NCBI GenBank assembly: GCA_963678675.1
Contig: OY783197.1
Coordinates: 21,123,934 to 21,187,933, forward strand
Source: Xiphydria camelus
Lineage: Eukaryota > Arthropoda > Insecta > Hymenoptera > Xiphydriidae
DNA length: 64,000 nt
Reading direction: 5' to 3'
Shown: one piece after another, positions 11,053 to 22,170 of the stretch
Layout of the letters: every line of letters begins with the position of its first letter
How positions within the stretch are numbered: position 1 is the first letter of the stretch
The notes under the pieces: generated by a model
What the model saw: only the letters and a program-made list of their open reading frames with translations
Told to the model about the DNA's origin: nothing
Database searches by the model: none
Position numbers and translations under genes: made by a program

Positions 11053-11245
11053 CACTGAGAAAAAAAAAGATTAAAAATTATTCTGTTAGAAGGATAATCT
11101 GAGTACGAAAGGTAAAGTGGATCGAAAATTATTCTAAGGAAGGTTAAATTTTATACCCTGGAAGGATAATTTTTGATCTGTTTTACCTTTCGTACTCAGA
11201 TTATCCTTCTAACAGAATAAATTTTAATCTTTTTTTTCCTCAGTG
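11053..11245. mobile_element. MITE family G copy 1, near-perfect hairpin
   Basis: Ends CACTGAGAAAAA and TTTTTCCTCAGTG flank ~95 bp arms that pair almost perfectly; both contain GGATAATCTGAGTACGAAAG. TA flanks both ends (11051-11052, 11246-11247). A second copy is at 58504-58697 in inverted orientation. Confidence 0.85.
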
Positions 11246-11247
11246 TA

Positions 11248-12661
11248 TCGAGATCCGAAGCCGTCGCAGCGTCGCATCCTCCGGCGACGATCGACCGTCG
11301 CCGAAAGGAGGACAGTTTCGTTGTATTAAACTTGATCGAGGTGGATTCGTTTACGCCTTTTATACGACATATTGGCGAAAGTTTATTTTACGAGCGCTCC
11401 TCCAATATTCCAACGAGGAAAGGCCGCAAGACCGGCGGTAAAATTAGATTTACCCACCCGATGCCCCCGCTCCGTATACGTGCGCGTGCTCGAAGATAGA
11501 TATATCGCATCTACTGCAGATTTACGCGAATTCATATTCGCGACGGCGAACTTTCGTCGCGTGAATTCCGGGCGTTCGAGAACTTCCGGCGTCGATCGAT
11601 CGCTCGACCTGGACTCGTTATGACCGGGGAGAGGTCGCGGGACTCCCGCGGGACACCCTTAAAGTACGAAAGGGTGGGTGGAATTGTTACTCCCGCCAAT
11701 AGCTTCGGATTTAACGCGTTTCCGATGTAATCTTCATTGCAGCTCGCTTGAGAGACGTGAACCGATCGACGGGTATCCGTGTATAGGTGCCGATCGAACC
11801 GCCGCGCCGCCGCGGGAGATTTTACAAAGTTACCCCCGTCACTCCTTCGACGGCGCTCCGGGCGCGGTGCTTTTAGTTTTTCGCTCCGCGGGGCACGTGG
11901 AGCGCAAAGATTTTCGCCGACTCTCGAGAAGTTTGTTTGAACGTCAAAGAGCGGACTGAGTTTACTCGAGAGCTCGCAGCCGGCGAGGTTTGCTCGTTAC
12001 GGCGCTTTTAATGAAGCTTAAAACATTCGCGTGTGATTTCCAGGGGACGCTGGCGCGCGAGCGTGCGCACACCGACTCGTGAAAGGAGTAGGAACGTCTG
12101 CAGAGGGAGAGGGTGAAAGAGCAAAGTGGTAACTCCGTTCGGTGTCGCCTTTTGGCTTTTCGAAAGCTGTATTTTCGCGTCGAGAGCGGGCGGTGATAAT
12201 TGTCACGTTCGTAAATATCGAATAATTCGTTTCCCGCGCGGAAACTTCTCGTTTAATTGCCTCAGAGTTGAAGCGAATTCGCGGGGGATGGGTAAACGGT
12301 CGAGGGGACTGCCGCGGAACGAGGGGTGGAGGAGCTTAAGTGTCTGTGTGAGCGGGAATTTGATAGGATTATATTAAGGTGAAAAGTATGCCGTTCGAGG
12401 GGATGCCCCGGGTAGGAGGTCGAGACAGGCGATAATAATTAAAAGCAGATTCTCGCGAGGTATCGCACGCTCCGCGCGGGAAAGTTTATCTAAAGGTCGG
12501 GGGAAAAAGTTTTTCGCGGATGATCGCTGAAGCTTGCATCTCGCTTTCTGCTCGGGCGATTAATGTATTTTTTTCTCGTGGAAAGTTCGAGCTCTTGATA
12601 CGCCGCGACAAGTGAGCCAACGAAACATCAAAGCCTCTTGACTTCTTACGTCGCGGCTAGG
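11248..12661. other. CpG-rich non-coding stretch
   Basis: GC-rich with scattered open frames of Arg-rich composition. I see no family resemblance and no repeats. Confidence 0.4.
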
Positions 12662-12663
12662 TA

Positions 12664-12935
12664 CACGGAGAAAAAGAATTAGTAATTTTTACAGTGAATC
12701 CCAGTAACAGGGTTCCTCGGGGTGAAGTATTGAATATTTTAATAGATACAGTTTACTTTTTACAGTTCGTTGCAGTATATAAACCCGTAAAAGCCAGACA
12801 CATATTAATGGGAGATTAATCAATTTTACGGTATAAACTAATTTTTATACTGCGACGAACTGTAAAAAATACGCAGGGGGCTATTAAAAACTTCGATATT
12901 TACCCATCATTTTTTACTAAACCTTCTTCTCCGTG
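12664..12935. mobile_element. MITE family H copy 1
   Basis: Starts CACGGAGAAAAAGAATTAGT after TA and ends CTTCTTCTCCGTG. Inner hallmarks are CCCAGTAACAGGG and two inverted copies of CGAACTGTAAAAA. It aligns along its length with the next element. Confidence 0.8.
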
Positions 12936-12959
12936 AAGATATGAAATACGAAAATTCTA

Positions 12960-13281
12960 CATGGAGAAAAAGGATTAATAATTTTTACAGTCGATCTCAG
13001 TAACAGGGCTCCTCGAGGTGAAACATTGAATTTTTTAATAGACACAGTGTACTTTTTACAACTCGCTGCAGTATAAACCCGCAAATACCCGAGACATGTG
13101 TATTAACGAGAGATTGGTAAATTTTACCGTATAAACTGATATCTATACTGCAACGAACTGTAAAAAGTCGCTGTGGTCTGTTAAAAACTTCAACGTTTCA
13201 CCTCGAGGAGCCTTGTTACTGGGACAACTGTCAAAATCCATGCGTTTTTCCATGATTTTTTACTAATCCTTTTTCTCCGTG
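12960..13281. mobile_element. MITE family H copy 2, most complete copy
   Basis: TA, then CATGGAGAAAAAGGATTA, closing with TAATCCTTTTTCTCCGTG and TA. CTCGAGGTGAAAC near the left has its inverse GTTTCACCTCGAG near the right, so the arms extend to ~100 bp. It lies 24 bp from copy 1 in the same orientation. Confidence 0.85.
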
Positions 13282-13314
13282 TACAGAAGCTCTTGACGAA
13301 TTTCCATAGATGTA

Positions 13315-13552
13315 TGAGGAGCTATCTTTCAAAACGCAGTTTTTGAACAAAACCTTGTCTTCGGTAAATCCTAATTATTTCTTAATAACTTTTATTTGCG
13401 TGTAAATTTTTAAATTTTGCTGGCACTTTCAATGCCACATATTTTCACCTGCAAAAATTAGATATTGCAATTTGTAACTTCAGAACAAATAATTAGGATT
13501 TACTGGAAACAAGGTTTTGTTCAAAAACTGCATTTTGAAAGATAGCTCCTCA
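13315..13552. mobile_element. MITE family K with ~66 bp inverted ends
   Basis: The arms TGAGGAGCTATCTTTCAAAA and inverse are nearly identical over ~66 bp, including TTTTTGAACAAAACCTTG. TA duplications lie at 13313-13314 and 13553-13554. Its ends differ from the CAC-N-GAG group, so it is a separate TA-specific family. Single copy in the window. Confidence 0.85.
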
Positions 13553-13554
13553 TA

Positions 13555-13996
13555 CTTATATACACACTTCTGAATCGCGTACCGGGTGGCCATGAAAAAT
13601 AGCAGCCACGGTCGTTGGCGTCGCTCGAGCGCGAACGGCCTTCGCGCCACACACGGGGGTTGCACGACGAGAGGCCCGCGGAGCGCTGCAACTCGTAGGT
13701 CAAAATTTTATGGGCGACATTTGGTCCCCAACCCCTTCGTCATACGAGGCCCGTTACGGCCCTGCCAGGGCGAAAAACATACATTCGGCCGTAGGAACCG
13801 GACCGACGCTGTAAATCTTCAGTTTTATGTTACGATCTTTCGCTGCGAAAATGTTGGCCGCGCGCCAGGACGTTGCACGCGCGGCGTGGGATCGCCGCGG
13901 CGGCGATCGTGAGAGCGCGTTGACGTCCGGTGAAAGATCGTTGATCGACGCGCGCACCTCTCGGCACCTCAATAGCGATTATACCCGAATTTGAAT
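13555..13996. other. CpG-rich non-coding stretch
   Basis: GC-rich, with overlapping Arg-rich open frames on both strands that I do not accept as genes. Confidence 0.4.
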
Positions 13997-14000
13997 TTAA

Positions 14001-14727
14001 CCCTCTGCGGTCACCATGGATTTACTTGACCCAGGCTTCAATTTTGAAGCTGACTGTACTTCTTCTTTTACAATCACAACTAGACCCTCGTCAGATCTCG
14101 GGATAAATAGTGTCTTCTTAAAACTCGTACTCCACTGAGAAAAATAACCTGATCAATTTAACCACAATCCTGGAGACCATAAACAAGCCGTTTGGTGAAA
14201 TATGGATCCTCCATCTGTTTGGTTAAACTCAAAATTTTTTGGTTAGAATAACTAGACATGTAGCTAGAATAACTAAACGTGTAGTTAAAATAACTTGGTA
14301 TTTGGCCCGACTTACTAGTATTTCGGTTAGAATAACTAGACTCGTTTAACTAGATGTGTTTTGTCATTTTAACCAAGTTATTTTTCTCGGTGTACGAACC
14401 TTCTTCGGACTTCGGACAATATTGTTTTTGAAACGTGCGCTTCGAAGTACCATATCTTATGAAAATAATCCGTTAACTTTATCTAGAAATCTCAAAAAAT
14501 AAAGAAGTTATGACATCTGCATGTTGGTCGTTTTTGAGTACGTCATCATTTCATTTTCTACGTTAACGCGGTGATCTGACATTCTACAATGTTCGAAGAA
14601 TGTTCCATAATTTCTCGGTCTAAGTTGGATGGATGTTCTTCATGTGGCTATTATTGAAAAATCGGTAGGATCAATTTGACCCACGTATGACCATCGCGCA
14701 ACTATATAGACGTGTGACCACGGAGGG
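14001..14727. mobile_element. piggyBac-like non-autonomous element flanked by TTAA
   Basis: TTAA (13997-14000) is followed by CCCTCTGCGGTCAC. At the right, GTGACCACGGAGGG precedes TTAA (14728-14731). The 14 bp ends pair with two mismatches. TTAA duplication with CCC-starting ends is the hallmark of the piggyBac superfamily. The ~470 bp interior, after removing the nested A copy 3, has no transposase-like frame. Confidence 0.75.
14133..14392 (-). mobile_element. MITE family A copy 3, nested in the piggyBac-like element
   Basis: CACTGAGAAAAATAACCTGA at the left and AACCAAGTTATTTTTCTCGGTG at the right bracket the inverted set of family blocks, including GGATCC near 14206. Nesting shows the piggyBac-like insertion is older. 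Confidence 0.85.
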
Positions 14728-14731
14728 TTAA

Positions 14732-15497
14732 AGACCGTCTCACCGAGCATACTTATTCCTCCCTCGAGTGTTGCAAAAAGATCCGGACTGTTGCGTCTCG
14801 CGCCACCCCTTTCGGCGCTCGCCTTTGCCCGCGCAATCAGCGGTGCAAAACACTCCCTCCCTCTCCCGGGCCCCGGCGATGGAACGGGGACAATATTTCA
14901 TCACGCGCGCGCGCGCGAGGCCCGGGCCCGGGCCAAAAGAGCGAGACCCTTCGCGTGACGCGCGTAAGCGAATGGCACCGGCGAACGATTATTAGCATAT
15001 AAACTAGAAAATGTTTTATTACGCTTCTGCGAAGTCGAGGAGCCGCGCGCGCGCGCGGCGCGGGTCGCTACGGAACGGAGAGAAATAAAAAAGGGGGAGA
15101 AGGGCGCGCGAGGGGCCGCTGGCTGGCGCTGAGGAATATTTATTGGCGTTTAACGACGTCATTAGGCATCCGCAGAACCAAACGGACATCAGTCCTCTCG
15201 CGGTTACTCTTGATACGACGTGGGCGATGCACGCGTTATTACCATCGTTCCCGTATGCGTCGTCCCCGCGCTCGCGCGCGCCTCGTACGTAAATTCGTCC
15301 GTATCGCACGGCGCACCCGGCTGACGAAGCGTTTTGTCAATTCGGATTTCTCGGAAGATATGTATATCGTATCGTCACGTGTTTCGCGTTTGCGAAAATG
15401 GGATGTGAATAATTTTGTTTACGGAAAAATTGTTTAGATCGACACTTCCGTAAGAGGATTTTGCTTAAAAATCATTATATCCATAGTTATTAACGAA
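14732..15497. other. CpG-rich non-coding stretch
   Basis: Rich in CG and (CG)n runs such as those near 14905 and 15040. I see no gene and no repeat family. Confidence 0.4.
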
Positions 15498-15501
15498 TTA
15501 A

Positions 15502-16014
15502 GCGGGCCTAGGCCACTGTGGGGTACAACTAGTGTCTCTTTCTGGGCAAATGTGGAACTTAACTTTTCCCAGAAGAGCAACTAGGATTTGTTTCACTACT
15601 CTCTCCGTGATTTGAATAAAAATCATAAAGTGAAAGCACACTTTTGATATACAAATGGACCGAAATTATTTCCTGAAATCAAAACGACCACGCGAGGATT
15701 GCGAAATGGGAAAATAATAAAATTACTGCTAGCAGACAATCCGATACACAACAGCGGTTGTTATAATAACAATATTTTTATTAATTTGAGTCAATTCTAT
15801 TCTATTTCTAATCTAATTCTATTTAAGGAAATGTAATATGGCACGTAGATTTCGGAAAAAAATTATTTCCCTTATTCATTTTATAATACAGTGATAATTT
15901 TCCGTAAACAACATTAGTTAGAAAATGTGGAACTGCACGGGACTCTTGCAATTGAAGAGGAGCTGGCTCTAAAGGGTTAGGAAATCAGAATTCCCTGCTG
16001 ACCTCCAAACCCGC
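15502..16014. repeat. AT-rich block, tentative TTAA-flanked element
   Basis: TTAA then GCGGG at the left (15498-15506) and CCCGC then TTAA at the right (16010-16018) form a 9 bp inverted pair. Beyond it pairing is weak. The interior differs in composition from the CpG-rich flanks. It could be an old piggyBac-type insertion or a coincidence. Confidence 0.25.
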
Positions 16015-16018
16015 TTAA

Positions 16019-17850
16019 TAACAATGGATTCAAACGAAATGTACTTTCTAACTTGTTGCCATATGACATTAAATAATGAAAAAGCAGAATTACATAAATT
16101 CAGCGATTTGAAAGATATTTCCTAAAATAGATTTCGCTGCGTCACATCTTCGGCGTTACAACGCAACGGCGCATTAGCGTTCCCGCGCTCGCGGCGCGGC
16201 GCGGTTCACGCGAATTGCAACCCCGTCATCTTCACGAACGTCCTGTGCGCTCATTACTTACCTCCTCGTGTCTTCGCGTCGCGCGAATGACTCGTGCACG
16301 CGCAAAGGGAACAAATAAGACGCACAGTCGCGAGATTCGCGAGACAAAGAGCGCGCGCGCCCTGGTCCGCCTGTGGAACGCGCGAGGGCGCGCATTCGCG
16401 GCGCAACCTTAATTAGTACAGGCTATGCGCACGGCGGATAACATCTGAAAGCTCGGGCTGGATGGTCGAGGGAGCTCTTTAGGGGCTAGTTTCTATTCGT
16501 TCTCTTTCGTCGTTGGTATAGTGTAGGTATAGTTGAGCCGTAGGTATCGGAGTTGACGGATCTTTTGCATAATTCGTCCTTCAATTATTGGAAATGCGGT
16601 AGGTAGCTTAATTCGTTTTTTTAACATCAGAAATGAATAATATTTTAGTTCTCAATCTGCTCTCTGGAAGTTCAAAAATTTCCATCTTATGAGCAGAGTG
16701 GGGTGTCAACTGCTTATCAATTTTTACGGAATCCTTTGTTAGTTATTTTCGAATAATTTTTTTCGACGTTTGAATGATATATTTATTTGTTTGTTTAAAA
16801 TAAAATATTTCTGTCAGCGTACACTCTTCGTCCATTCAACTATAAAAGAATCTGAAAATAATATCAAAATGACCTCGAAAGAATCTCGAAGGATGTTAAT
16901 ATATGATCCTTTTTAAGTCTCAATTGATCTAGAATGGATTCACATTTGACCAAATATGGATTCATATTTTCTCATAAAACAGATCTTAAATGGATCTCTT
17001 TTAAATCGTGCATAAAGAGATCTACTTTAAACCTACTTTGGATCAATCCGGGATTCACATTTTTTACTCGATAAGACGTCTTACTCTGGAAAAATTGTTA
17101 CGTTAAAAAGGTAATTATCATCGATTCAGCAATTGAAATACTGAATCGAATATGACATCGACAAAATCGTACCTATTAGGTACTTACATTTACTCGATCA
17201 AATCCACTAAAACGAGCCACGTGACCGCTGCAGCGTTTCTCGGCCTTTGCATCCAATTTTGCAGCTATAATGGGAAGAAGCCGCTGCGAGCGTGTACGCG
17301 TATGCAGACCGCGCATTTACCCCTAGCGCGCATACACAACGAGCGACCGGTTGGACGATGAAATTGAGCCGTATACCAATCGTACACGCGGAACGCCAAC
17401 TGTAAATTTGCGGCGCGCAAACGTTCGCCGCGAACCCACCCAGAATTCCCTACGAATGCAACCGCGAACCGAAGAGTTTCGCAATTAGCGCAAAGTCGAG
17501 TTACTCGTTTGTGTGTACAGTCGAAAATTATGCGGCGTACGATAACCGCGTGCATAGAGATTGCTTATGTGGGGACGTGCGCGCGCGCTCACTCCCGCTA
17601 CTCCCCCGTGTCTCTCGCTCGTCTTGGCGCAAAGAATTTCGCGCAGAGACGTCGAATACCTTCGCGCGCGAGCTCGGCATCGCGAATTCCAGCGGCGCGG
17701 TACATATCTCCTTCGCGCGAGCAATTAATTTCGTCCCGTCTTCGGCGAGGCGATATTTCCATATCATCGACGAAAGAAATACAATTTGTTTCTCAGTCTC
17801 GTTTAAAATTCTCTGTCCACACAAACATCGAGAAAAATTCTTCGCGTACC
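16019..17850. other. Non-coding stretch, CpG-rich islands in AT-rich DNA
   Basis: CpG-rich at 16140-16420 and 17220-17800, AT-rich between. Around 16870-17060 there are loose repeats of GGATTCA-like and GATCT-like words but no clear unit. No gene recognised. Confidence 0.35.
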
Positions 17851-17852
17851 TA

Positions 17853-18331
17853 TACTGAAAAAAATAATTTGCCGATTCAAGTGACCATCGACATGAATAG
17901 TGCCACACTAAGAAAAACGACTTTGTTAAAATGACAAAATGCATTCGGTTAAACGAGTTCAGTTATTATAACCAAAATACTCATAAGTTGAACAGAATAT
18001 TTAGGCATTCTAACTACATGTTTAGTTATTCTATCTACATGTCTAGTTATTCTAATGAGAAAAAATGATCAGTTTAACCAAACAGATGGAGGATCCAGGT
18101 TATTGTCTCCAGGATTTTGATTAAACTGACCAGGTTTTTTTTCGCTGACCAGGTACCTATAGGTATATAGAGCGAGAACATATTTAAGTCTGATATATTG
18201 TCGTTGAATAAACTACATGTTATTCGAATCAAGTGTAGGTTGAATTCAATGAACAAACTTGTTTTAAATAAATGTTTTTGGCACTATTCATATCGAGGGT
18301 TACTTGGATCAGCAAATTATTTTTCTTAGTG
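17853..18331. mobile_element. MITE family C, interrupted by A copy 4
   Basis: The left arm (TACTGAAAAAAATAATTTGC onward, 17853-17904) and the right arm (about 18278-18331) are inverted matches over ~52 bp, ending at the word GAATAGTGCCA/TGGCACTATTC where family A sits. Ends belong to the CACTGAG-like group. Confidence 0.75.
17905..18147 (+). mobile_element. MITE family A copy 4, nested in C
   Basis: CACTAAGAAAAACGACTTTG start, TTAAAATGACAAAATGCATT, TTTAGTTATT repeats, GGATCC at 18091, end TTTTTTTTCGCTG. A short deletion removes part of the block after GGATCC. Confidence 0.75.
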
Positions 18332-18342
18332 TACCTACCTAG

Positions 18343-18809
18343 ATTGGGAAAAAATGTTGCTTTATTGAAAAAAAAATGTTTTTTTTCGAACAGTCCTAAA
18401 AATACACTGAGAAAAATAATTGCTACACTCTGGTAGAGAAATATTTGTCTCAATTAAAAACATGATATAATTTCAGAATTAATTTATGGTTTTCTTCGTG
18501 CAAGACAATATTTGATAAGCTCGAGTAATCGTTTTTCTTCGCACGGGAAGAATTCCTTGTCCAAATAAAGGTATTCTTGATTCAAGAATATATATTCTCC
18601 GACCATGAGTCTGTATTCTTAAAAATGTTGAAGATCGTATGTTCTTGATTAAAAAATTTTTCTTTGACACCAACAATGTATTATTTCTCTCAGTGTACAT
18701 TTATTCGATTGGAACGAATATCGATTGGACGTATATAAGTATAATCGACTTAATTGAATATTATTTGGATCAAATCGCTATTTATTTGAATCAAATTTTG
18801 TTCTCGTTG
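18343..18809. mobile_element. MITE family F copy 1, split by D copy 1
   Basis: Left part 18343-18402 and right part 18698-18809 together match F copy 2 (21696-21918): GGGAAAAAATGTTGC-like end, CAGTCCTAAAA, then TACATTTATTCGATT and an ending CTCGTTG. The D element occupies the TA inside the word preserved in copy 2. Confidence 0.7.
18405..18695 (+). mobile_element. MITE family D copy 1, nested in F
   Basis: CACTGAGAAAAATAATTGCT to TTATTTCTCTCAGTG, with TA on both sides. Inner hallmarks are AAGCTCGAGTAATCG and a palindromic TATTCTTGATTCAAGAATA. Confidence 0.8.
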
Positions 18810-18811
18810 TA

Positions 18812-19370
18812 GAAAAATAAAACGCACGAATCGTAAAAATCCTTGCGTGATTATCTCTCTCCACCCGCCCCCCTTCGCGGTACGAATTCGCGGGATACAC
18901 CACGCATTCTCGTTCGAAACGACCCCCGCCTACTATACGCCGCGCTCCATAAAGGGAGGCAATTTCGCGGATGCGGGCGGAAACACGCGTGCTGCGTTAA
19001 TACACGCTTATAAGTGCCGGCGTGTATATATGTAGGTAGTAAAAAAATTACGGTCGGGAGATATTTATCAGGGGTGCGACGCGAAGCGAAATATATCTGT
19101 GAGTCGCATCGAGCGCGCCGTCGCCGTAAGCTGATAATCTCCTCACGTGAAATCCTCCTTGCGACTGGACGTCACGTAGTTTTGATATACCGTGGTATTA
19201 CTGCTTTACGCCTTCCCTCGCGCGCGCACCCCGGCCGTCACATTCGCCCGCTTCGCGCGTGTGGCGCGACGGGCCCCACCTCGGAGAAGAACTTAAAATG
19301 GAGAAGTTCATATTCGTCCGCGGTGGTCACACATGGTAACGACTACCGACTTGGAAATCTTTTCATCACA
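18812..19370. other. Non-coding stretch
   Basis: CpG-rich between 18840 and 19300. No gene or repeat recognised. Confidence 0.4.
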
Positions 19371-19377
19371 CTCTGGG

Positions 19378-19991
19378 ATGAGCTCAATGGCATATGGACA
19401 TCTTTACTCAAACCATCTTCACAGAGAACAAATTTGCTACATTTTCAACCATCGATGAAGTTGAATACAGCGGACTTCGCGGTGCAATCCTCTCTATCAA
19501 GACATATTCCTTATAGAAAGAGATGATACAGTGGAGAGATTTCCTTCCGGTAGACTGGTCATCAGATGATGATACGTATTAAAGGTTGAGTTGAAATCGG
19601 GTAAACTCAGGGGAAGAGTCTAGTTGAATACGAACCTATAATAGAACAATTATTTTGAGATAAATAGAAATTTATTCAGATCGAACGAAAAAGCAGGGGG
19701 TTCGTTCAGTCTATTTGAACTAAATAAATTGTTTGCGCATCTTTTTAATCGAATACGAACATGGTAGAACATTTATTTCTATCAAATCGACTTTTTTCGA
19801 TGTGAATAAATTCACATTCATCTCAAATAAATTTTTCTGTTATATATAGGTTCGTATTCAACTAGACCTTTCCTTTGGGTGTAGGGAAATAGCCGCCGTT
19901 GAGTTTCTCTCATAAGTTTGTATTACTATAGTAAAAATGTCGCTTGGGTAAAGATGGTTTGATTAGAGATGTCCACATGCTCACTGAGATG
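19378..19991. mobile_element. Inverted-repeat element (family O/N), possibly two nested palindromes
   Basis: Outer arms contain TGGACATCTTTACTCAAACC (left, about 19393-19415) and its inverse near 19955-19985. An inner palindrome at 19618-19867 has arms GTCTAGTTGAATACGAACCT and inverse, pairing over ~65 bp. Either the inner one inserted in the outer, or both are parts of one large palindrome. No TA or TTAA duplication is clear. Confidence 0.6.
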
Positions 19992-21156
19992 AAGCGCAAT
20001 AATTATCTGCTTGAAAAAAATGTGACGCGGCTACGAGTATCGATATGAAGAACAAAAGAGCAGCCAACGAGGCGATCGACGGAATTCGAAAGCGCGGAAA
20101 TAAAGCGTAATCGCAATTTACGCGCTAGCGAATTTTTCGACGGAGACGCGGACAATGACAACGGACGCGATTCCGGCCGAAACTCGGAAGCGGAACGCCG
20201 CGACGCGGGGATTTCTGTGTCGTTCGCGAAACGACGAATTGTACTGTTTTTTTCGCAACGTCGAATTGCTGTAATCAAAGAGGCACGTTATTTCGGTGGT
20301 CCAACGTAACGGCGCTACGACATGAGTGACGTCATTGTATTGTGTATTCAGGGCTGGGAGCCCTGAATATACAACTATGTATTTACAATGTATCTCGAAC
20401 GGAGATCCGACGGACGTCTCCCCGCTCGGCTTCCAGTTATGCGCGAAGCCAGCCGCTGGGAAAGAACCGCGCGCGACGGTAAGATAACGCGTTTCGATGC
20501 GGGTATACCCAATTATACCCATTAGGCGAGGAGATACGCGTCCCGTTGTACGCGAATCAGCCTCGTTGTCGCGGCGCGCGAGTGCAGCATTAACGAGACG
20601 AGCATTATCGCGGACGTCTTCCTGAAATCGTCGAGAGGCGCGGACCGTCGGTCGCGAGACAGTAAAAACGCCGCGGTAACGAACGACGCCTGGCGCAGAT
20701 CGGTCAGTCGCGATTTGAGGCGTCACTTTTCTGCGCGGACGAGAGGTACGCATAATGACGGACGTGCAATTACCGCCGGTAGGAGTCGATGCACCGCGAT
20801 ACGAACGCGCTACCGCCGCAGCCGCCTCTATCCTTCGATTCCTGCTCCTCGGAAGCCGCGCGCGGTTCGCCCGACGGCGAATAGACGCGGAATTGGCGCG
20901 CGGACGAGACACCGAGTCCCGGACGGCGCGGTACGCGGTAGCGGGAGAGCGAGAGAGACTCACGTCAGATAAGCTAACAAATGTCCCCAATGAATAATAA
21001 TAAGAGAGCCAGTCCAATTTGTATTGCATTTACATTGGGCGACATCCCATGCCGTAATTTATATACCTACCAGAGCCATTCTCCCTTTCTCTCTCTCTCA
21101 CTCTCCGCTCGGCAGCGTCCGCTCCGGCTTAGATAAGATCAAATTAAGGCCCAACT
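19992..21156. other. CpG-rich stretch up to the gap; long but unassigned open frame
   Basis: A 303-codon open frame occupies the minus strand (20118-21029). Its product is ~14% Arg and Ser-rich, with no domain, signal or family resemblance. The opposite strand is also open for 80-85 codons in two frames. The high CG content explains the lack of stops, so I do not call a gene, though a species-specific protein cannot be excluded. Confidence 0.35.
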
Positions 21157-21356
21157 NNNNNNNNNNNNNNNNNNNNNNNNNNNNNNNNNNNNNNNNNNNN
21201 NNNNNNNNNNNNNNNNNNNNNNNNNNNNNNNNNNNNNNNNNNNNNNNNNNNNNNNNNNNNNNNNNNNNNNNNNNNNNNNNNNNNNNNNNNNNNNNNNNNN
21301 NNNNNNNNNNNNNNNNNNNNNNNNNNNNNNNNNNNNNNNNNNNNNNNNNNNNNNNN
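21157..21356. other. Assembly gap of 200 N
   Basis: Exactly 200 unknown bases, a length often used as a scaffold placeholder. Flanks are a CT-rich and a GA-rich tract, a likely cause of the break. Confidence 0.99.
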
Positions 21357-21695
21357 CGTTGAATCGAAGTGGTGCGGAGTGGATTGGAATGGGAGGGCGA
21401 AAGGAAAAGAGAGAGAGGGAGAGAGGGCGAGGAAGGGAGGGAAGAGAAGGAGGGAAAGAGAGATGAGGAGGGGAGGAAATGAAAGGTGGTCGCCAGAGCC
21501 ATCGGCTGACCAACTGGAGAGGAATGCACTGGACGACGTTGCGATGTCGCGTTGCAGGTACATTTTATCCTTGATTCGCGATGCGAGAAAAATTCTGGAA
21601 TCGATTCCTTTCTCGATCGTATAATCTTCCGTAAGGTGTGTCGGGGGATAAGAGGGCATTACCGGCCGGTTTGACTCACTCCAGCGGTAAATGCA
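21357..21695. other. GA-rich non-coding flank of the gap
   Basis: Purine-rich low-complexity DNA to about 21480, then unremarkable sequence. Nothing recognised. Confidence 0.45.
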
Positions 21696-21918
21696 GACTG
21701 AGAAAAAACGTGCTTCATCGAGATAGACGTGTTTTTTGACAGTCTTAAGAGTACATTTATTCGATTCGAATTAATACAGATTTGATCAAAAAACGTTAAA
21801 CTAATTCAATATTATATTCGTTCAACCGATGTTTATTCTAATCGAATAAATACGCTCTTGCTCGTAGGTCTGTTCAAAAACACGTTTAATTGACTCGAGT
21901 CAATTTTTTTTCTCAATG
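21696..21918. mobile_element. MITE family F copy 2, intact
   Basis: ACTGAGAAAAAACGTGCTTC at the left and TTTTTTTTCTCAATG at the right. The inner arms GTGTTTTTTGACAGTC / GTCTGTTCAAAAACAC are inverted. TA follows the right end. It serves as the empty-site reference for the D insertion at 18405. Confidence 0.75.
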
Positions 21919-21989
21919 TATATATACTGTGCGAACAAAGGAATCTGAGCAGGACCTGGCCGTACTTTCTTCGACTCCGCTATTCCATA

Positions 21990-22170
21990 CACTGAGAAAA
22001 ATAATTAGTCAATTTAACCAAAATATTGGAGACAATGACCAGATTATTTGGTAAAATATGGATCCTCCATCTGTTGAGTCAAATGACCAGTTTTTGGTTA
22101 CAGTAACTAAATATATGTTTCAACTGAACACTATTTTGGTTAGAATAACTAAACGCGTTTAACTACATGC
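21990..22170 (-). mobile_element. MITE family A copy 5, right end lost
   Basis: TA then CACTGAGAAAAATAATTAGT, followed by the inverted blocks with GGATCC near 22064, up to CGTTTAACTACATGC. The terminal ~25 bp are absent. Confidence 0.75.

Noticed and set aside
20118..21029. 303-codon minus-strand open frame, the longest in the window
   Set aside because: Arg/Ser-rich product without domains; both strands are open in several frames because of CG richness; no family resemblance.
21360..21480. GA-rich DNA right of the gap as a gene segment
   Set aside because: Purine low-complexity tract; open frames are artefacts and extend into the N run.
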